Below, in pieces: positions 1-8,202 of a DNA stretch of 64,000 nucleotides. This DNA is from Chloroflexota bacterium. GTDB lineage: Bacteria > Chloroflexota > Anaerolineae > UBA4142 > SHND01. The stretch's first letter is position 1, and the number at the start of each line of letters is the position of its first letter. The notes below the pieces were generated by a model. The model made no database searches. It was not told the DNA's origin and was given only the letters and a program-made list of their open reading frames with translations. The position numbers and the translations under genes are program-made. The DNA lies in NCBI GenBank assembly GCA_016209205.1, contig JACQWQ010000010.1, positions 1 to 64,000 of the forward strand, given 5' to 3'.

Positions 1-1
1 G

Positions 2-844
2 ATTTCGAAACTCATTTGGCAGTCCGTACTCGAGCGTCCTTCAAACGCGCCACCGCTCCTCATGGCGCATCGCGGCTCGTCCGATGAACTGCCCGAAAAC
101 ACGCGCGCGGCATTTCAACGCGCGCTCGAACAGGGCGCGGATATTTTGGAAACGGATATTCGTTTCACGCGCGACGACGAAATCATCTTGATGCACGACC
201 CGACGCTGGAGCGCACGACGAACGGCGCGGGTGTCGTCGCAGACATGACGCTGGCAGAAATTAAAACCCTGCGCGCGCAAAAATCATTCGCGTCGAAGCA
301 AATTTTGGGCAGTGAAGAAATCCCGACGCTCGCGGAATTCTTGGTGAGTACGGAGCGCTCGTCGCAGCGTTCCATCTCAGCGGACACGGAACGAAACGCG
401 GGCGGGGAACGAAACGGCGTTCGTTCCCTACGGGATGTGCCGGTGGCGCTCGAACTCAAAGACGACCGCTTTATCCAAACGCGCGACGCGGAAAAACTGG
501 TGCGCGTTTTGGACGACCACAACGCGCTGGCGCGCACCGTTTTGCTTTCGTTCAATGGCGCGCGCGTGCGCGCCTGCAAACGCGTCGCGCCGCAAATCCC
601 CATCGGCATCATTACTTTGAAAAATCCGTTTCCGTTGTATGATACGGAATTGATGGGGCCATTCTTTCCACTGCTGTATTTGAATCCCCTTTACTTTGCG
701 TGGGCAAAACGGCGCGGCAAAATCGCCTGCCCGCTCGACCCCGCGCCCGAACCGCGCTTGAAATTTTATCGCATGCTCGGCGCGCCCGTTTTATTGACCA
801 ATCATCCGGCTGTGACGCGCAAAGCATTGAGGACTGAGGACTGA
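2..844 (+). CDS. Glycerophosphodiester phosphodiesterase family protein (5' end possibly outside window)
   Basis: Likely hydrolyses glycerophosphodiesters to an alcohol and glycerol 3-phosphate. The GDPD signature is clear: AHRG at the start, then ENTRAAF, LETDIRFTRDD and HDPTLERTTNG, which together carry the catalytic His pair and metal-binding acidic residues, and VALELKD later. The first ATG is at 62, but the frame is open to the window edge and no Shine-Dalgarno precedes 62, so the true start may lie upstream. About 25 residues encoded near 345-430 (between FLV and DVPVALELKD) have no place in the family and look like an in-frame insertion containing a small palindrome. The C-terminal codons (RTED) run into a repeat tract. 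Confidence 0.85.
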   Translation: MSKLIWQSVLERPSNAPPLLMAHRGSSDELPENTRAAFQRALEQGADILETDIRFTRDDEIILMHDPTLERTTNGAGVVADMTLAEIKTLRAQKSFASKQILGSEEIPTLAEFLVSTERSSQRSISADTERNAGGERNGVRSLRDVPVALELKDDRFIQTRDAEKLVRVLDDHNALARTVLLSFNGARVRACKRVAPQIPIGIITLKNPFPLYDTELMGPFFPLLYLNPLYFAWAKRRGKIACPLDPAPEPRLKFYRMLGAPVLLTNHPAVTRKALRTED

Positions 845-975
845 GGAGTAATCAGTTAACAGGGAACAGTGATTGGGATAGTGCGATAGTGCGGTAATAG
901 TGCGATAGTGCAGTAGTGCGATAGTGCGCGTTTGACGCTTGACGTTTGACGCTTGACGTTTGACGCTTCATCCTT
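833..975. repeat. Short-word repeat tract (gaggact / atagtgcg / gacgctt words)
   Basis: The gap after the phosphodiesterase is built from consecutive short words: GAGGACT twice, then GATAGTGC-type words about five times, then alternating TTGACGCTTGACG words. It begins inside the last codons of the upstream gene and has no coding potential. The same style of tract recurs in many gaps of this window. Confidence 0.8.
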
Positions 976-1022
976 CCCCGTCCCCGTCACCTGTAACTAT
1001 TTCCCTCCCTTGGGCGTATAAA

Positions 1023-1625
1023 ATGCCAGAACTCAAGCGCATGGAACCTCAACTTGTCGTCGCCGCGCAACGTGGCGACAAAGCCGCGTTTGCGCAGATC
1101 GTGGCAGAGTTCCAAACGCCGGTCTACAACCTCGCGTATCGCATGTTGGGCAACCGCAATGATGCGGAAGATGCCGCGCAAGAGACCTTTTTGCGCGCGT
1201 ATGCACAGCTCAAAACCTATGATCCGGGGCAAAGTTTCGGCACCTGGCTACTCTCGGTCGCGGCGCACTATTGCATTGACCGCTTGCGTCGGCGCAAGTT
1301 CCAATGGTTGTCGTTCGACGACCCGCGTTGGGACGAGTCGGCGCCGTCGCTCATTTCGGATTTGCCTTCCCCGGAAAGCAGCGCGCTCGCCCGCGAACGC
1401 GAGCAAGAAGTACAGCGCGCCCTGCAGAAATTGCCGCCGCAGTATCGCATGGTGCTGGTACTGAAATACTGGAACGACCTGTCGTTGGAAGAGATCAGCA
1501 AAATCACCGGCGACAATGCCGGCACGGTCAAAGTGAAATTGTTCCGCGCGCGCCAAATGCTCGGCAAACATTTGCGCGCCGAGCACGGCGGGAAAACCCG
1601 CTTGGAGCTGAGTCATGCAAGATGA
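1023..1625 (+). CDS. ECF-family RNA polymerase sigma factor
   Basis: Directs RNA polymerase to a small regulon. Region 2 is visible as YNLAYRMLGNRNDAEDAAQE with the following FLRAY, and region 4 as LPPQYRMVLVLKYWNDLSLEE with a helix-turn-helix ending in TVKVKLFRARQML. I chose ATG 1023 because an open extension to 960 lies in repeat DNA; ATG 1041 is possible. The 3' end overlaps the next gene by 11 bases, so it is probably translationally coupled to a membrane protein that would act as its anti-sigma factor. Length (200 aa) is normal for the family. Confidence 0.9.
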   Translation: MPELKRMEPQLVVAAQRGDKAAFAQIVAEFQTPVYNLAYRMLGNRNDAEDAAQETFLRAYAQLKTYDPGQSFGTWLLSVAAHYCIDRLRRRKFQWLSFDDPRWDESAPSLISDLPSPESSALAREREQEVQRALQKLPPQYRMVLVLKYWNDLSLEEISKITGDNAGTVKVKLFRARQMLGKHLRAEHGGKTRLELSHAR

Positions 1626-2151
1626 AATTCGGGACCAAGAATACATTATCGAATTGATTGCAAAATCACTGGACGAACCGCTCACGCCCGCCGAACAAGC
1701 AGAGGTGAGCGCGGCGATGCAAAAATCTCTCGCGATCCGCGTCGCCGCCGATGGTTTGGAGGAATTTGACGCGCTTTTGAAACGCATGGGCATGGCAATT
1801 CCCGACGAGGGCTTTCCGCTGCGCGTGCTGTTGCGTCTCGAGGCGCGCGAGAAATCACACAATCGCCTGCAATGGGCGCTCACCCTCGGTATGATTTTTT
1901 TAGGATCGCTCGCCGCGTTGGCTTGGGTGGTTCTGAATTGGGGAATCCTCATTAGCACAGTTTTGGCGCTAGTCAGCGGAGTCGTAGTGATCGTGCCGTT
2001 GTTGTTCGCGCTCTTGTTCGCGCTGGTGGGCTTGCTCGGACAGGGACCGCTCTTGCTCTATGCGTTCACGGCGCTCGCCCTCACCATTCTCTGGGCACGC
2101 GTCAGCGGCAGTTGGCAACCTACCTGGCGCAGCAATCACTTGGGAGCATAA
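1615..2151 (+). CDS. Putative membrane anti-sigma factor
   Basis: A soluble, acidic N-terminal half (about residues 1-80, with LTPAEQAEV as in anti-sigma domains) is followed by three or four hydrophobic segments (residues 88-170). No zinc-binding HxxxCxxC motif is present. The call rests on context: it overlaps the upstream ECF sigma factor by 11 bases and the next gene starts 3 bases after it, so the three form one operon. The role as the sigma's regulator is inference. Confidence 0.6.
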   Translation: MQDEIRDQEYIIELIAKSLDEPLTPAEQAEVSAAMQKSLAIRVAADGLEEFDALLKRMGMAIPDEGFPLRVLLRLEAREKSHNRLQWALTLGMIFLGSLAALAWVVLNWGILISTVLALVSGVVVIVPLLFALLFALVGLLGQGPLLLYAFTALALTILWARVSGSWQPTWRSNHLGA

Positions 2152-2153
2152 CC

Positions 2154-3338
2154 ATGTTACAGCATTCTTTCATACGGAATCTTTTCATTGCACTGGTGTT
2201 GTTGGCGGGACTGGTATTCGCAGGCGCGTTGCCCGCGCTGGCAGCGGCGCAACAAGCAGGTGATTTGGTTTGCACGGGGGACAATCTCTCGATTCCCGCC
2301 GGACAGACCGCCGGGAATATCCTGGCATTCGGCTGCAATGTCACGGTCGAAAAAGACGGCATCGTGCGCGGCAGCATCACCGATTTTGGCGGCAACATTT
2401 CCATTGCCGGGACCGTTCAGGGCAGCATTGCCACATTTGGCGGAGATGTTATACTCACCGAGACCGCGGTGGTAGAAGGCGACATTGCCACCATCGGCGG
2501 TAATTATCAAATCGCGCCGGGCGCTGTCGTGCGACGCAGTACAAGTCCCCTTGCGCCGCCGAGTCCGCCGCGACCGTTCAATCCGTTCACCCGCACCTTC
2601 AATTTCGGTTTTGATCTCTTGGGCGGAATTGTGACCGCGCTGGCGTTCGCCGCCCTCGGCGCGCTCGTCGTCATCATTGCGCCGGATGCCACGCGACGCG
2701 TCGGCGATGCGGTGCAAGCCAAACCGGTGAACACAATTGGCGTCGGTTGTCTTACCGCGCTCGTGCTGCCTATTCTGGGAATCCTGTTGATTATTACGCT
2801 CATCGGCATCCCCGTCGCGTTCCTGCTCGGCATTGCCGCATGGGCCGCGTGGATTTTTGGCGGCATCGCGATTGGTTTACTGGCGGGCGAAAAAATCTTG
2901 GGCGCATTCAAAGTGAATAACATCTTGCCCGTCGTCGCGGTTATTCTTGGCATCATCATCTTGATGCTCATCGGGCAAGTGCCGATTCTCGGTTGGTTCG
3001 TCTCGTGCATTGTCGGTCTCATCGGACTGGGCGCGGTCGTGCTGACTCGTTTTGGCACGCGCGCGTATCCCGCGCCGCCGACCATGACCATGCTTCCGGC
3101 AGCTGCCGCGACGGGTGCGAATGCGCCGGGCACCTTCACGCCGTCGAACACGGACATTGCGGCATGGGAAGCCAAAGCGCGCGCGGCGCAAACGAACGCG
3201 TCCGCGACGACGAATGCCGCGCCCGCACCCACCGACGCGCCTGTAACACCGAGTGCGTCGGAAACAAAAGCGTTGGAACCACCCGCGACGGAAACACCAC
3301 CTGCGACGGACGCGGGCGAAACGAAAAGTGGTCAGTAA
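2154..3338 (+). CDS. Bactofilin-like polymer-forming domain fused to membrane segments
   Basis: Start ATG 2154, three bases after the previous stop. Residues 1-35 are a signal peptide or anchor ending in ALPALAAAQQ. Residues 40-130 are a right-handed beta-helix of short repeats (GSITDFGGNISIAG, GSIATFGGDVILTE, GDIATIGGNYQIAP), typical of polymer-forming bactofilin-like domains. Residues 150-310 hold about four membrane segments, and the last 80 residues are an Ala/Thr/Pro-rich tail. It is cotranscribed with the sigma and anti-sigma genes and may be an envelope-stress target. The final SGQ and stop lie in a repeat tract. Confidence 0.75.
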   Translation: MLQHSFIRNLFIALVLLAGLVFAGALPALAAAQQAGDLVCTGDNLSIPAGQTAGNILAFGCNVTVEKDGIVRGSITDFGGNISIAGTVQGSIATFGGDVILTETAVVEGDIATIGGNYQIAPGAVVRRSTSPLAPPSPPRPFNPFTRTFNFGFDLLGGIVTALAFAALGALVVIIAPDATRRVGDAVQAKPVNTIGVGCLTALVLPILGILLIITLIGIPVAFLLGIAAWAAWIFGGIAIGLLAGEKILGAFKVNNILPVVAVILGIIILMLIGQVPILGWFVSCIVGLIGLGAVVLTRFGTRAYPAPPTMTMLPAAAATGANAPGTFTPSNTDIAAWEAKARAAQTNASATTNAAPAPTDAPVTPSASETKALEPPATETPPATDAGETKSGQ

Positions 3339-3363
3339 TCAGTGAGCAGTAAGCAGCAAGCAG
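3330..3363. repeat. Short-word repeat tract (cagtaatcagtgagcagtaag)
   Basis: CAGTAATCAGTGAGCAGTAA-type words. They include the stop codon of the bactofilin-like gene and match, on the opposite strand, the CACTGATTACTG words at 18520-18615, 19870-20060 and 55285-55372. Confidence 0.75.
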
Positions 3364-3661
3364 TTGACAAAAGTGCGCCACTCTTGGAGGGAGGCGGACT
3401 TGTTTTCCAACCGTTGTGGGAGATTAGCTCACGCAGAGGCGCAGAATACAGAGAGCGGAATCGTTCTGCGGTCAGATTCGGCGACCCGAGCACAAAACGC
3501 CTTGTTTTCCGTTAAAAAAATGCAAGAAATCAAGATACAGAAAAGGTACATTCCCAATACACACGAACCCCCGCGAAACGTATTAGATAGTGTCTCGCTC
3601 CGCATCTATCTCGCAGAGTCACTTGAACACTCCAGCACAACAGTTCAGGTGCGCTCTGGCA
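3364..3661. other. Intergenic region without recognisable gene
   Basis: About 300 bases between the bactofilin-like gene and the secreted protein. I see no convincing reading frame, tRNA or strong palindrome here. The open frame that spans it has no protein-like composition. Confidence 0.5.
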
Positions 3662-3674
3662 AGAGGGAGTTCAG

Positions 3675-4223
3675 ATGAAGACCGTTCGAACAATCGTCGT
3701 GGCGCTCGCCGTGGTAGGAGTTTTGTTGGGATTGACTACGTTTACCACGTTCGCCGCCGACCCGCCGGGCAGCAGTCCCGCTACGGCACTCTACATTGAC
3801 AACGTGTCCCATACCATCCCGGGCAAGACGATGCAGTATTACCGCTTCGAGTACGCTGGGGACAATTCGTCTATCCGAATCATGCTCGTGAACGGGGCTA
3901 ACAGCAGCGTCGCATTCAATGTGTATACACCGGAACAAATCAACGAGACGTTATGGTGGCTGCTCCCACCGATGGGTCGCGGCACGGCGCCGGGCTGCGG
4001 CAGTCAACCGGCAGATTCGGACATTGCGAAAAATTGCCGCCCCTTTGCCAATGACCTGGTATGGGTTGGCAAGTTCTATACGCCCGGCGCCTATTTCGTC
4101 GAGGTCCAGAACTTGAGCGAACAGCCGCAACCTTTTACCCTGACGATTCAGGGCATCAGCGTGCGACTCTGCCCCGTATCGCCGCAACCCTGCCCGCCGA
4201 TGACGCTCATCCCGAACGAATAA
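3675..4223 (+). CDS. Small secreted protein of unknown function
   Basis: 182 aa with a clear Sec signal peptide (MKTVRTIVV, hydrophobic core, AxA-like site near TFAADPP). A GAGGGAG ribosome-binding site lies 7-8 bases before the ATG. The mature part resembles small beta-sandwich domains that end in a carbohydrate- or cell-surface-like fold (YYRFEYAGDNSSIRIMLVN, GAYFVEVQNLSEQPQPFTL), as in bacterial prepeptidase C-terminal domains; this is only a fold-level guess. It is a single transcription unit with its own terminator. Confidence 0.65.
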   Translation: MKTVRTIVVALAVVGVLLGLTTFTTFAADPPGSSPATALYIDNVSHTIPGKTMQYYRFEYAGDNSSIRIMLVNGANSSVAFNVYTPEQINETLWWLLPPMGRGTAPGCGSQPADSDIAKNCRPFANDLVWVGKFYTPGAYFVEVQNLSEQPQPFTLTIQGISVRLCPVSPQPCPPMTLIPNE

Positions 4224-4242
4224 GATACAGACTCCACTGACG

Positions 4243-4276
4243 AGAGAGAGGAAGAAATTTCCTCTCTCTTTTTTTG
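4243..4276 (+). terminator. Rho-independent terminator
   Basis: An 11-bp perfect stem (AGAGAGAGGAA pairing with TTCCTCTCTCT) with a short A/T loop, followed by a run of seven T. It ends the transcript of the secreted protein gene. Confidence 0.9.
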
Positions 4277-4279
4277 CAG

Positions 4280-4347
4280 AGACCCCAAGGGTTTTCGGAC
4301 AATATTGCGATTCGATACGCGGATGGTGATAAAAACCCTTGGGGTCT
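4280..4347. repeat. Palindromic repeat family A, copy 1 (variant arms)
   Basis: Arms AGACCCCAAGGGTTTT and its exact complement flank a 36-bp unlike centre. It is a variant of the AGACCCCAAGTGTTTT family found five more times. It ends 9 bases before the stop codon of the minus-strand methylase. Confidence 0.85.
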
Positions 4348-4355
4348 TGGTTGGT

Positions 4356-5798
4356 CTATTCAATGGGCCAACCCGGTATCACCTCATCAATCTCTCGCAT
4401 CAAACGCATCGTCTCTCTCAGCGCGACGACGATTTTGGCGTAATGCGTTTTATCTTCTGCGCTCAACGTGCGCCCGCGGCGGTCTTTGAGCCATTTGTGG
4501 CAGACCTGATAGCCGCCGATGTGAAACTCGTACACGTTTTGCGGCACGCCTTCAAAACCCTGCTCGGCGTTAATCCAAACCGTTTTCTTTTCATATTTCG
4601 GATAACCCGACGCGACGCCGTTATCGCCTCTGCCGACAAACGTCGTAATCGGTTTCTCCAACGCGGGCGATTCCATCAAATGCAGCGCGACGAGGTCTGC
4701 GCCTTTCGCCACGAGCGCGCGGAACAAATCCAGATTGCGCGTGAGCGGCACGCGCGGAAAATCTATCTTGAGAAATTCGGCGTAACGCTCGCGGTAGGTG
4801 GGTGAGTAGAAGATAGCGTAGATGTAATGGAAGATGTCTTCGGGACCAAATGACGCAATTCGGTCTTTTGTGTTATCTAAGTCGAACTTTACTCTCAATC
4901 TTCTTGCCGCATCCATCACAAAGGCAGATTTCAGATTTGTTATAGGACTTTTGGAAAATCCCAGAGAAAGTTCGCGCTGTGATGCTGCATCATCGCTATT
5001 ATGAAGATACAAAGGAAATACAGTCGCAATATCGAAAATGGTAACAGCATCCTTGTTGATTAATCTATCCGCAACGAGAAAAGTTCCTTCTTCAGACCGT
5101 CTGGATTGTCTCAAACAAATTAATGCAAGATTTTTTTTGTCGTTTATGTGTTGCATAACCTCAAAAGCAGGACGACTTACCAAATTTGGATTGTAGTACA
5201 ACCATCTGAAATCAAACGGTCGGTATAAGCACGACTTGACAAACTGCTGATTGAACCGCGTGCTACTTCGACGTGCTTCAATATCAAAACTTGAAGAATC
5301 AAACACATTGTATTTTTCAAGAAAATCGCGTTGTTTTCCCGCAGAGGAATAAAAAGTTTTCATTCGTTCAATTAATGTATCTCGCTGGAAATCGAAAAAT
5401 AAGTCATCTCTATCAGTTTTTAGCCCATTTTGCCCCAGAGTGAAAATATCGCGGATGGAGTGATAGCTCTTGTATTCTTTTTCAAACGAGAAGTCTTTTG
5501 GTACAAAGAAATAATTAGGCGACGAAGGCGCTAGGAGATTCCAACTTGATGTATTGATTTCATTTGATAAGAGAAAAGTGTTCTTTGCATTTCTGTCGCC
5601 CCACAAATCCCCGTGATAAACTTTTGCTTGGGCTGATTTTCTATTGTGCTTGACAAATAACCCAATGCAAACACCTTGCTGAATGTCAAACACGTTTTCG
5701 TCTTTTGAGCCATCCGGTGCGACTTCAAGTTTTTTTGCGCTGCCATGTAAGTTTAGGATATAGATTTCATCGAAACTCTCCATCAAACTCTCGCGCAT
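4356..5798 (-). CDS. Restriction-type methylase, C-terminal part (separated by an in-frame stop)
   Basis: Carries the region after the catalytic domain of a large N6-adenine DNA methylase, presumably target recognition: it begins with DEIYILNLHGSAKK and later has NQQFVKSCLYRPFDFRWLYY and the ending IDEVIPGWPIE, all typical of the type ISP/Eco57I-like family. It is in the same frame as the upstream half. Between them lies a single TAA at 5856-5858, followed in frame by GILAFITNNTYIDGLTRRR. The ATG at 5798 is a possible restart, but no good ribosome-binding site is visible. Downstream half of a broken gene unless the stop is read through or is a sequence error. Confidence 0.8.
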   Translation of the reverse strand: MRESLMESFDEIYILNLHGSAKKLEVAPDGSKDENVFDIQQGVCIGLFVKHNRKSAQAKVYHGDLWGDRNAKNTFLLSNEINTSSWNLLAPSSPNYFFVPKDFSFEKEYKSYHSIRDIFTLGQNGLKTDRDDLFFDFQRDTLIERMKTFYSSAGKQRDFLEKYNVFDSSSFDIEARRSSTRFNQQFVKSCLYRPFDFRWLYYNPNLVSRPAFEVMQHINDKKNLALICLRQSRRSEEGTFLVADRLINKDAVTIFDIATVFPLYLHNSDDAASQRELSLGFSKSPITNLKSAFVMDAARRLRVKFDLDNTKDRIASFGPEDIFHYIYAIFYSPTYRERYAEFLKIDFPRVPLTRNLDLFRALVAKGADLVALHLMESPALEKPITTFVGRGDNGVASGYPKYEKKTVWINAEQGFEGVPQNVYEFHIGGYQVCHKWLKDRRGRTLSAEDKTHYAKIVVALRETMRLMREIDEVIPGWPIE

Positions 5799-5855
5799 TC
5801 TCCGACGCGTGAGCCCATCAATATAAGTGTTATTTGTAATAAACGCGAGAATGCC

Positions 5856-7637
5856 TTATCCCGTCTGGTCAATACGCCATTGGGCAAAGCGCATGAACTT
5901 GATAAAGTCGTCGTCCAGATTGAGTTTCTTTTCGTTCAAGCCCTTTTTGTAATCATCGAGCAATCCAAGAATCCAATCGCCTCGATTCATTTGCCCAAAG
6001 TTCGAATACGGCGGATTCCCAATCACCACCATAATTGGCGTGTTCGTTTTGACCTCGTTTGCGTCTTGCGCTTCTTGCGCGAGATACGGCGTGTCGGTGC
6101 GTGGGATTTCGTGCGCGGGTTGGAGCGCATTCGTGAGATAGACGCGCAGGCGTTCTTCCGAACCAAAGTTGTAGCCCGTTTGATTCAGCGCCAGCCCCAG
6201 TTTCATGTGCGCGACGGCATACGGCGCCATCATCAACTCGAATCCGTAGAGACGCGGTAAAAGATGTTCGGCAACGTAATCATTCCAACGCTTGGACATT
6301 TCTTTCGGACTCGAACGCGCTTGAATCGCGTTGCGCTGCCACGTTTCGTAAATCTGGTCAATCACATGTTTGAGGAATGTGCCTGTGCCTGTGGCGGGGT
6401 CGAGGATTTGCACCTTGGGTTCGTGCTTGCCTTCCCAAATCATCGTGCTTGTATCCGCCAGTCCGTCAGGCAAATCAAATTCGGTGCGGAGCAAATAATC
6501 TACCGAACGCACGATGAAGGACACAACGGGGTCGGGCGTGTAAAAGACGCCGCGCTTGACCTTTTTCTCGGCGTCGTATTCGCGCAAGAACGATTCGTAA
6601 AAATGAATCACGGGGTCTTCTTTACGGTCGCGGCTCTGGCGTCCAAAATCTTGCAGCACGCTTTCGAGGTTCGCCGCTTGTAACGCCTCCACCAATTCGC
6701 CCACACCCAATTCGTCAAGGTCAATGTTGTAGCGTTTGTCCTCGCTCACTTTGAGACATTCGCGTAACAAGTCGCGCAAAAATGGATTCGTGTTTGGCAC
6801 GAGCGACGCAACATTTTCGCGCTTGAATTGTCCCGAATGTTCGACGGCGGCAGAGAACAGACCATACGCGACGGTTTGCGCGTACATGTCCGCGAAATCA
6901 TCCACCGACAAATCGTTGATGAGCGTTTTCTTGAACGAGTTGTAGAGTTTGTTCAGTTGTCCTTTGCCGCGTTCATAGGCGAAAGTTTCCTTGACGCGTT
7001 CGCGCGTCCCAGCGGCGAGTTCCGCCATTTCGGTAGCAAGGTCTTTGGCGGTGCGAATGTTTTCGCCGTGCGCGGAGGTGAACGCCTTTGCCCACTGTCC
7101 GCGCCATTGTTCCGCGTTGTTTTCGTCGCGGGGCCATTCCAGCGCGGCGAGATTGATTTTTTCGAGATAGTAAAAATGCTTTTCGTTCGCGTCCCATGAA
7201 AACGTGCGGAGCTGCGGCAGTCCGTCGCCCGTCTCGCGGAAATGGGCAAAGTTGACGCCGCGCTGTTTGTCTTCGCCCGTTGCGGAAATAAACATCAGGT
7301 CGCGCAAGTCCCACACCGCTTGGCGTGCGCTCCGTTGACCGCGCTTCTTGCGCACGAGCGCGCCGAGAATGCGGCGCATGGCGACGACGGGCAAACGTTT
7401 CGGTTCAAAGTCCAGCCAAAAGATGCCCCACGGCTGATTCGCGGCGAGCGGGCGCAGTTGTTTGATTTCCCGAATTTTGACCGCGACGCTTTCATCTAAT
7501 CCGAGTTCGTCGGCGGTGTAATCAAACGTCAGGTCATCGGCATCCTCTTCGTCAATGGGCCAGCCGAGATGGACGCGCAGATATTTGACGAGCGATTTGA
7601 AATTGCGAATGGCTTGAATGTCGGAATAGTCGGGCAT
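5856..7637 (-). CDS. N6-adenine DNA methylase, N-terminal and catalytic part
   Basis: Methylates adenine in DNA. SAM-binding motif I is DPATGTGTF (residues about 413-421) and the catalytic motif IV is NPPYS (541-545). Residues 1-300 are the helical domain usual in methylases of this group (QPWGIFWLDFEPKRLPVVA). I chose ATG 7637; an in-frame ATG at 7667 lies in repeat A. The frame stops at a TAA after IDQTG, where relatives continue with G-x-G-x-LAFITNN, and the rest is the next gene downstream. Same strand as the DUF3800 and helicase genes at 8.3-12.1 kb, separated from them by a plus-strand pair of small genes. Confidence 0.85.
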   Translation of the reverse strand: MPDYSDIQAIRNFKSLVKYLRVHLGWPIDEEDADDLTFDYTADELGLDESVAVKIREIKQLRPLAANQPWGIFWLDFEPKRLPVVAMRRILGALVRKKRGQRSARQAVWDLRDLMFISATGEDKQRGVNFAHFRETGDGLPQLRTFSWDANEKHFYYLEKINLAALEWPRDENNAEQWRGQWAKAFTSAHGENIRTAKDLATEMAELAAGTRERVKETFAYERGKGQLNKLYNSFKKTLINDLSVDDFADMYAQTVAYGLFSAAVEHSGQFKRENVASLVPNTNPFLRDLLRECLKVSEDKRYNIDLDELGVGELVEALQAANLESVLQDFGRQSRDRKEDPVIHFYESFLREYDAEKKVKRGVFYTPDPVVSFIVRSVDYLLRTEFDLPDGLADTSTMIWEGKHEPKVQILDPATGTGTFLKHVIDQIYETWQRNAIQARSSPKEMSKRWNDYVAEHLLPRLYGFELMMAPYAVAHMKLGLALNQTGYNFGSEERLRVYLTNALQPAHEIPRTDTPYLAQEAQDANEVKTNTPIMVVIGNPPYSNFGQMNRGDWILGLLDDYKKGLNEKKLNLDDDFIKFMRFAQWRIDQTG

Positions 7638-7647
7638 AGTTTTCCAG

Positions 7648-7715
7648 AGACCCCAAGTGTTTTTCAACGACGTTCTTCATCGAGTCGCGCCACGCGTGGA
7701 AAACACTTGGGGTCT
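7648..7715. repeat. Palindromic repeat family A, copy 2
   Basis: Arms AGACCCCAAGTGTTTT and AAACACTTGGGGTCT around a centre with CAACGACGTT and CATCGAGTCGCG. Lies just upstream of the methylase start and forms a tandem pair with copy 3. Confidence 0.9.
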
Positions 7716-7726
7716 TGCCGGGTTCG

Positions 7727-7793
7727 AGACCCCAAGTGTTTTTCAACGACGTTGCTCATCGAGTCGCGTTCGCGGTGAAAACACTTGGGGTCT
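7727..7793. repeat. Palindromic repeat family A, copy 3
   Basis: Near-identical to copy 2 only 11 bases away, including the central CAACGACGTT and CATCGAGTCGCG words. Its right arm supplies a possible -35 element (TTGGGG) for the next gene. Confidence 0.9.
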
Positions 7794-7812
7794 TGATAAA
7801 GTGCGTTATAAT
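7785..7812 (+). promoter_or_regulatory. Putative promoter for the small antitoxin-like gene
   Basis: TTGGGG, a 16-base spacer, then a consensus TATAAT. The -35 half is part of repeat A. The start codon follows 21 bases after the -10. Confidence 0.6.
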
Positions 7813-7833
7813 GCGAAATACAAGGAGCGATTT

Positions 7834-8118
7834 ATGGCACTGGCACAGAAAAAAAAGAAACGTGCGGCGGCGAAACCGCGCGCCGCTCAACGCAAACTGC
7901 AAATGACCTATCGTCAAGTTTTGGCGAATGTCCGCGCATTGTCTCCTGCCGACCAGGAACGTTTGCGCGCGGAGTTGGATAAACCGCGCGTATACATTAT
8001 GCGTCCAACCCGTTCGCCTGAGGCAATTCGACGGGGGCGCAAAATGGCGGAAGAAATCAAGCAAGAGTTGGCAGAAAAGCAAACTGGTACGCTCGAAGAG
8101 ACCATGAGAGAGCTATGA
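7834..8118 (+). CDS. Small antitoxin-like protein
   Basis: 94 aa, very basic N-terminus (MALAQKKKKRAAAKPRAAQR) then a helical segment with MTYRQVLANVRALSPADQER and a C-terminal GRKMAEEIKQELAE helix. An AAGGAG site lies 6 bases before ATG 7834. Its stop overlaps by ATGA a 27-codon frame that starts like a PIN toxin, which is the usual arrangement for a VapBC-type pair. The antitoxin role is inferred from this; the sequence itself is not a recognised family. Confidence 0.6.
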   Translation: MALAQKKKKRAAAKPRAAQRKLQMTYRQVLANVRALSPADQERLRAELDKPRVYIMRPTRSPEAIRRGRKMAEEIKQELAEKQTGTLEETMREL

Positions 8119-8198
8119 GGGCTGTCATGGTCGTCGTAGACATAGATGTTTTTTTGATTAAATTTCGATTGACAAACTTGAAAAGTGGGTTACACTAA
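8115..8198 (+). pseudogene. Remnant of a PIN-domain toxin N-terminus
   Basis: A 27-codon frame overlapping the previous stop by ATGA. It starts MRAVMVVVDIDVFL, very like PIN toxins that open with VVVDTNVLV, then loses similarity and stops. The catalytic Asp is kept but the conserved Asn is replaced and the rest of the domain is missing. Best read as a decayed toxin. Confidence 0.5.
8169..8196 (+). promoter_or_regulatory. Strong promoter-like sequence
   Basis: TTGACA, 16-base spacer, TACACT. It points into a GC-rich structured stretch with no plus-strand gene, so it may drive a small RNA. Confidence 0.55.
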
Positions 8199-8202
8199 AT
8201 TA

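Noticed and set aside
7638..7667. Ten-residue extension MKNTWGLWKT of the methylase
   Set aside because: Read from the arm of repeat A; the same peptide MKNTWGL appears wherever an arm is read in this frame.
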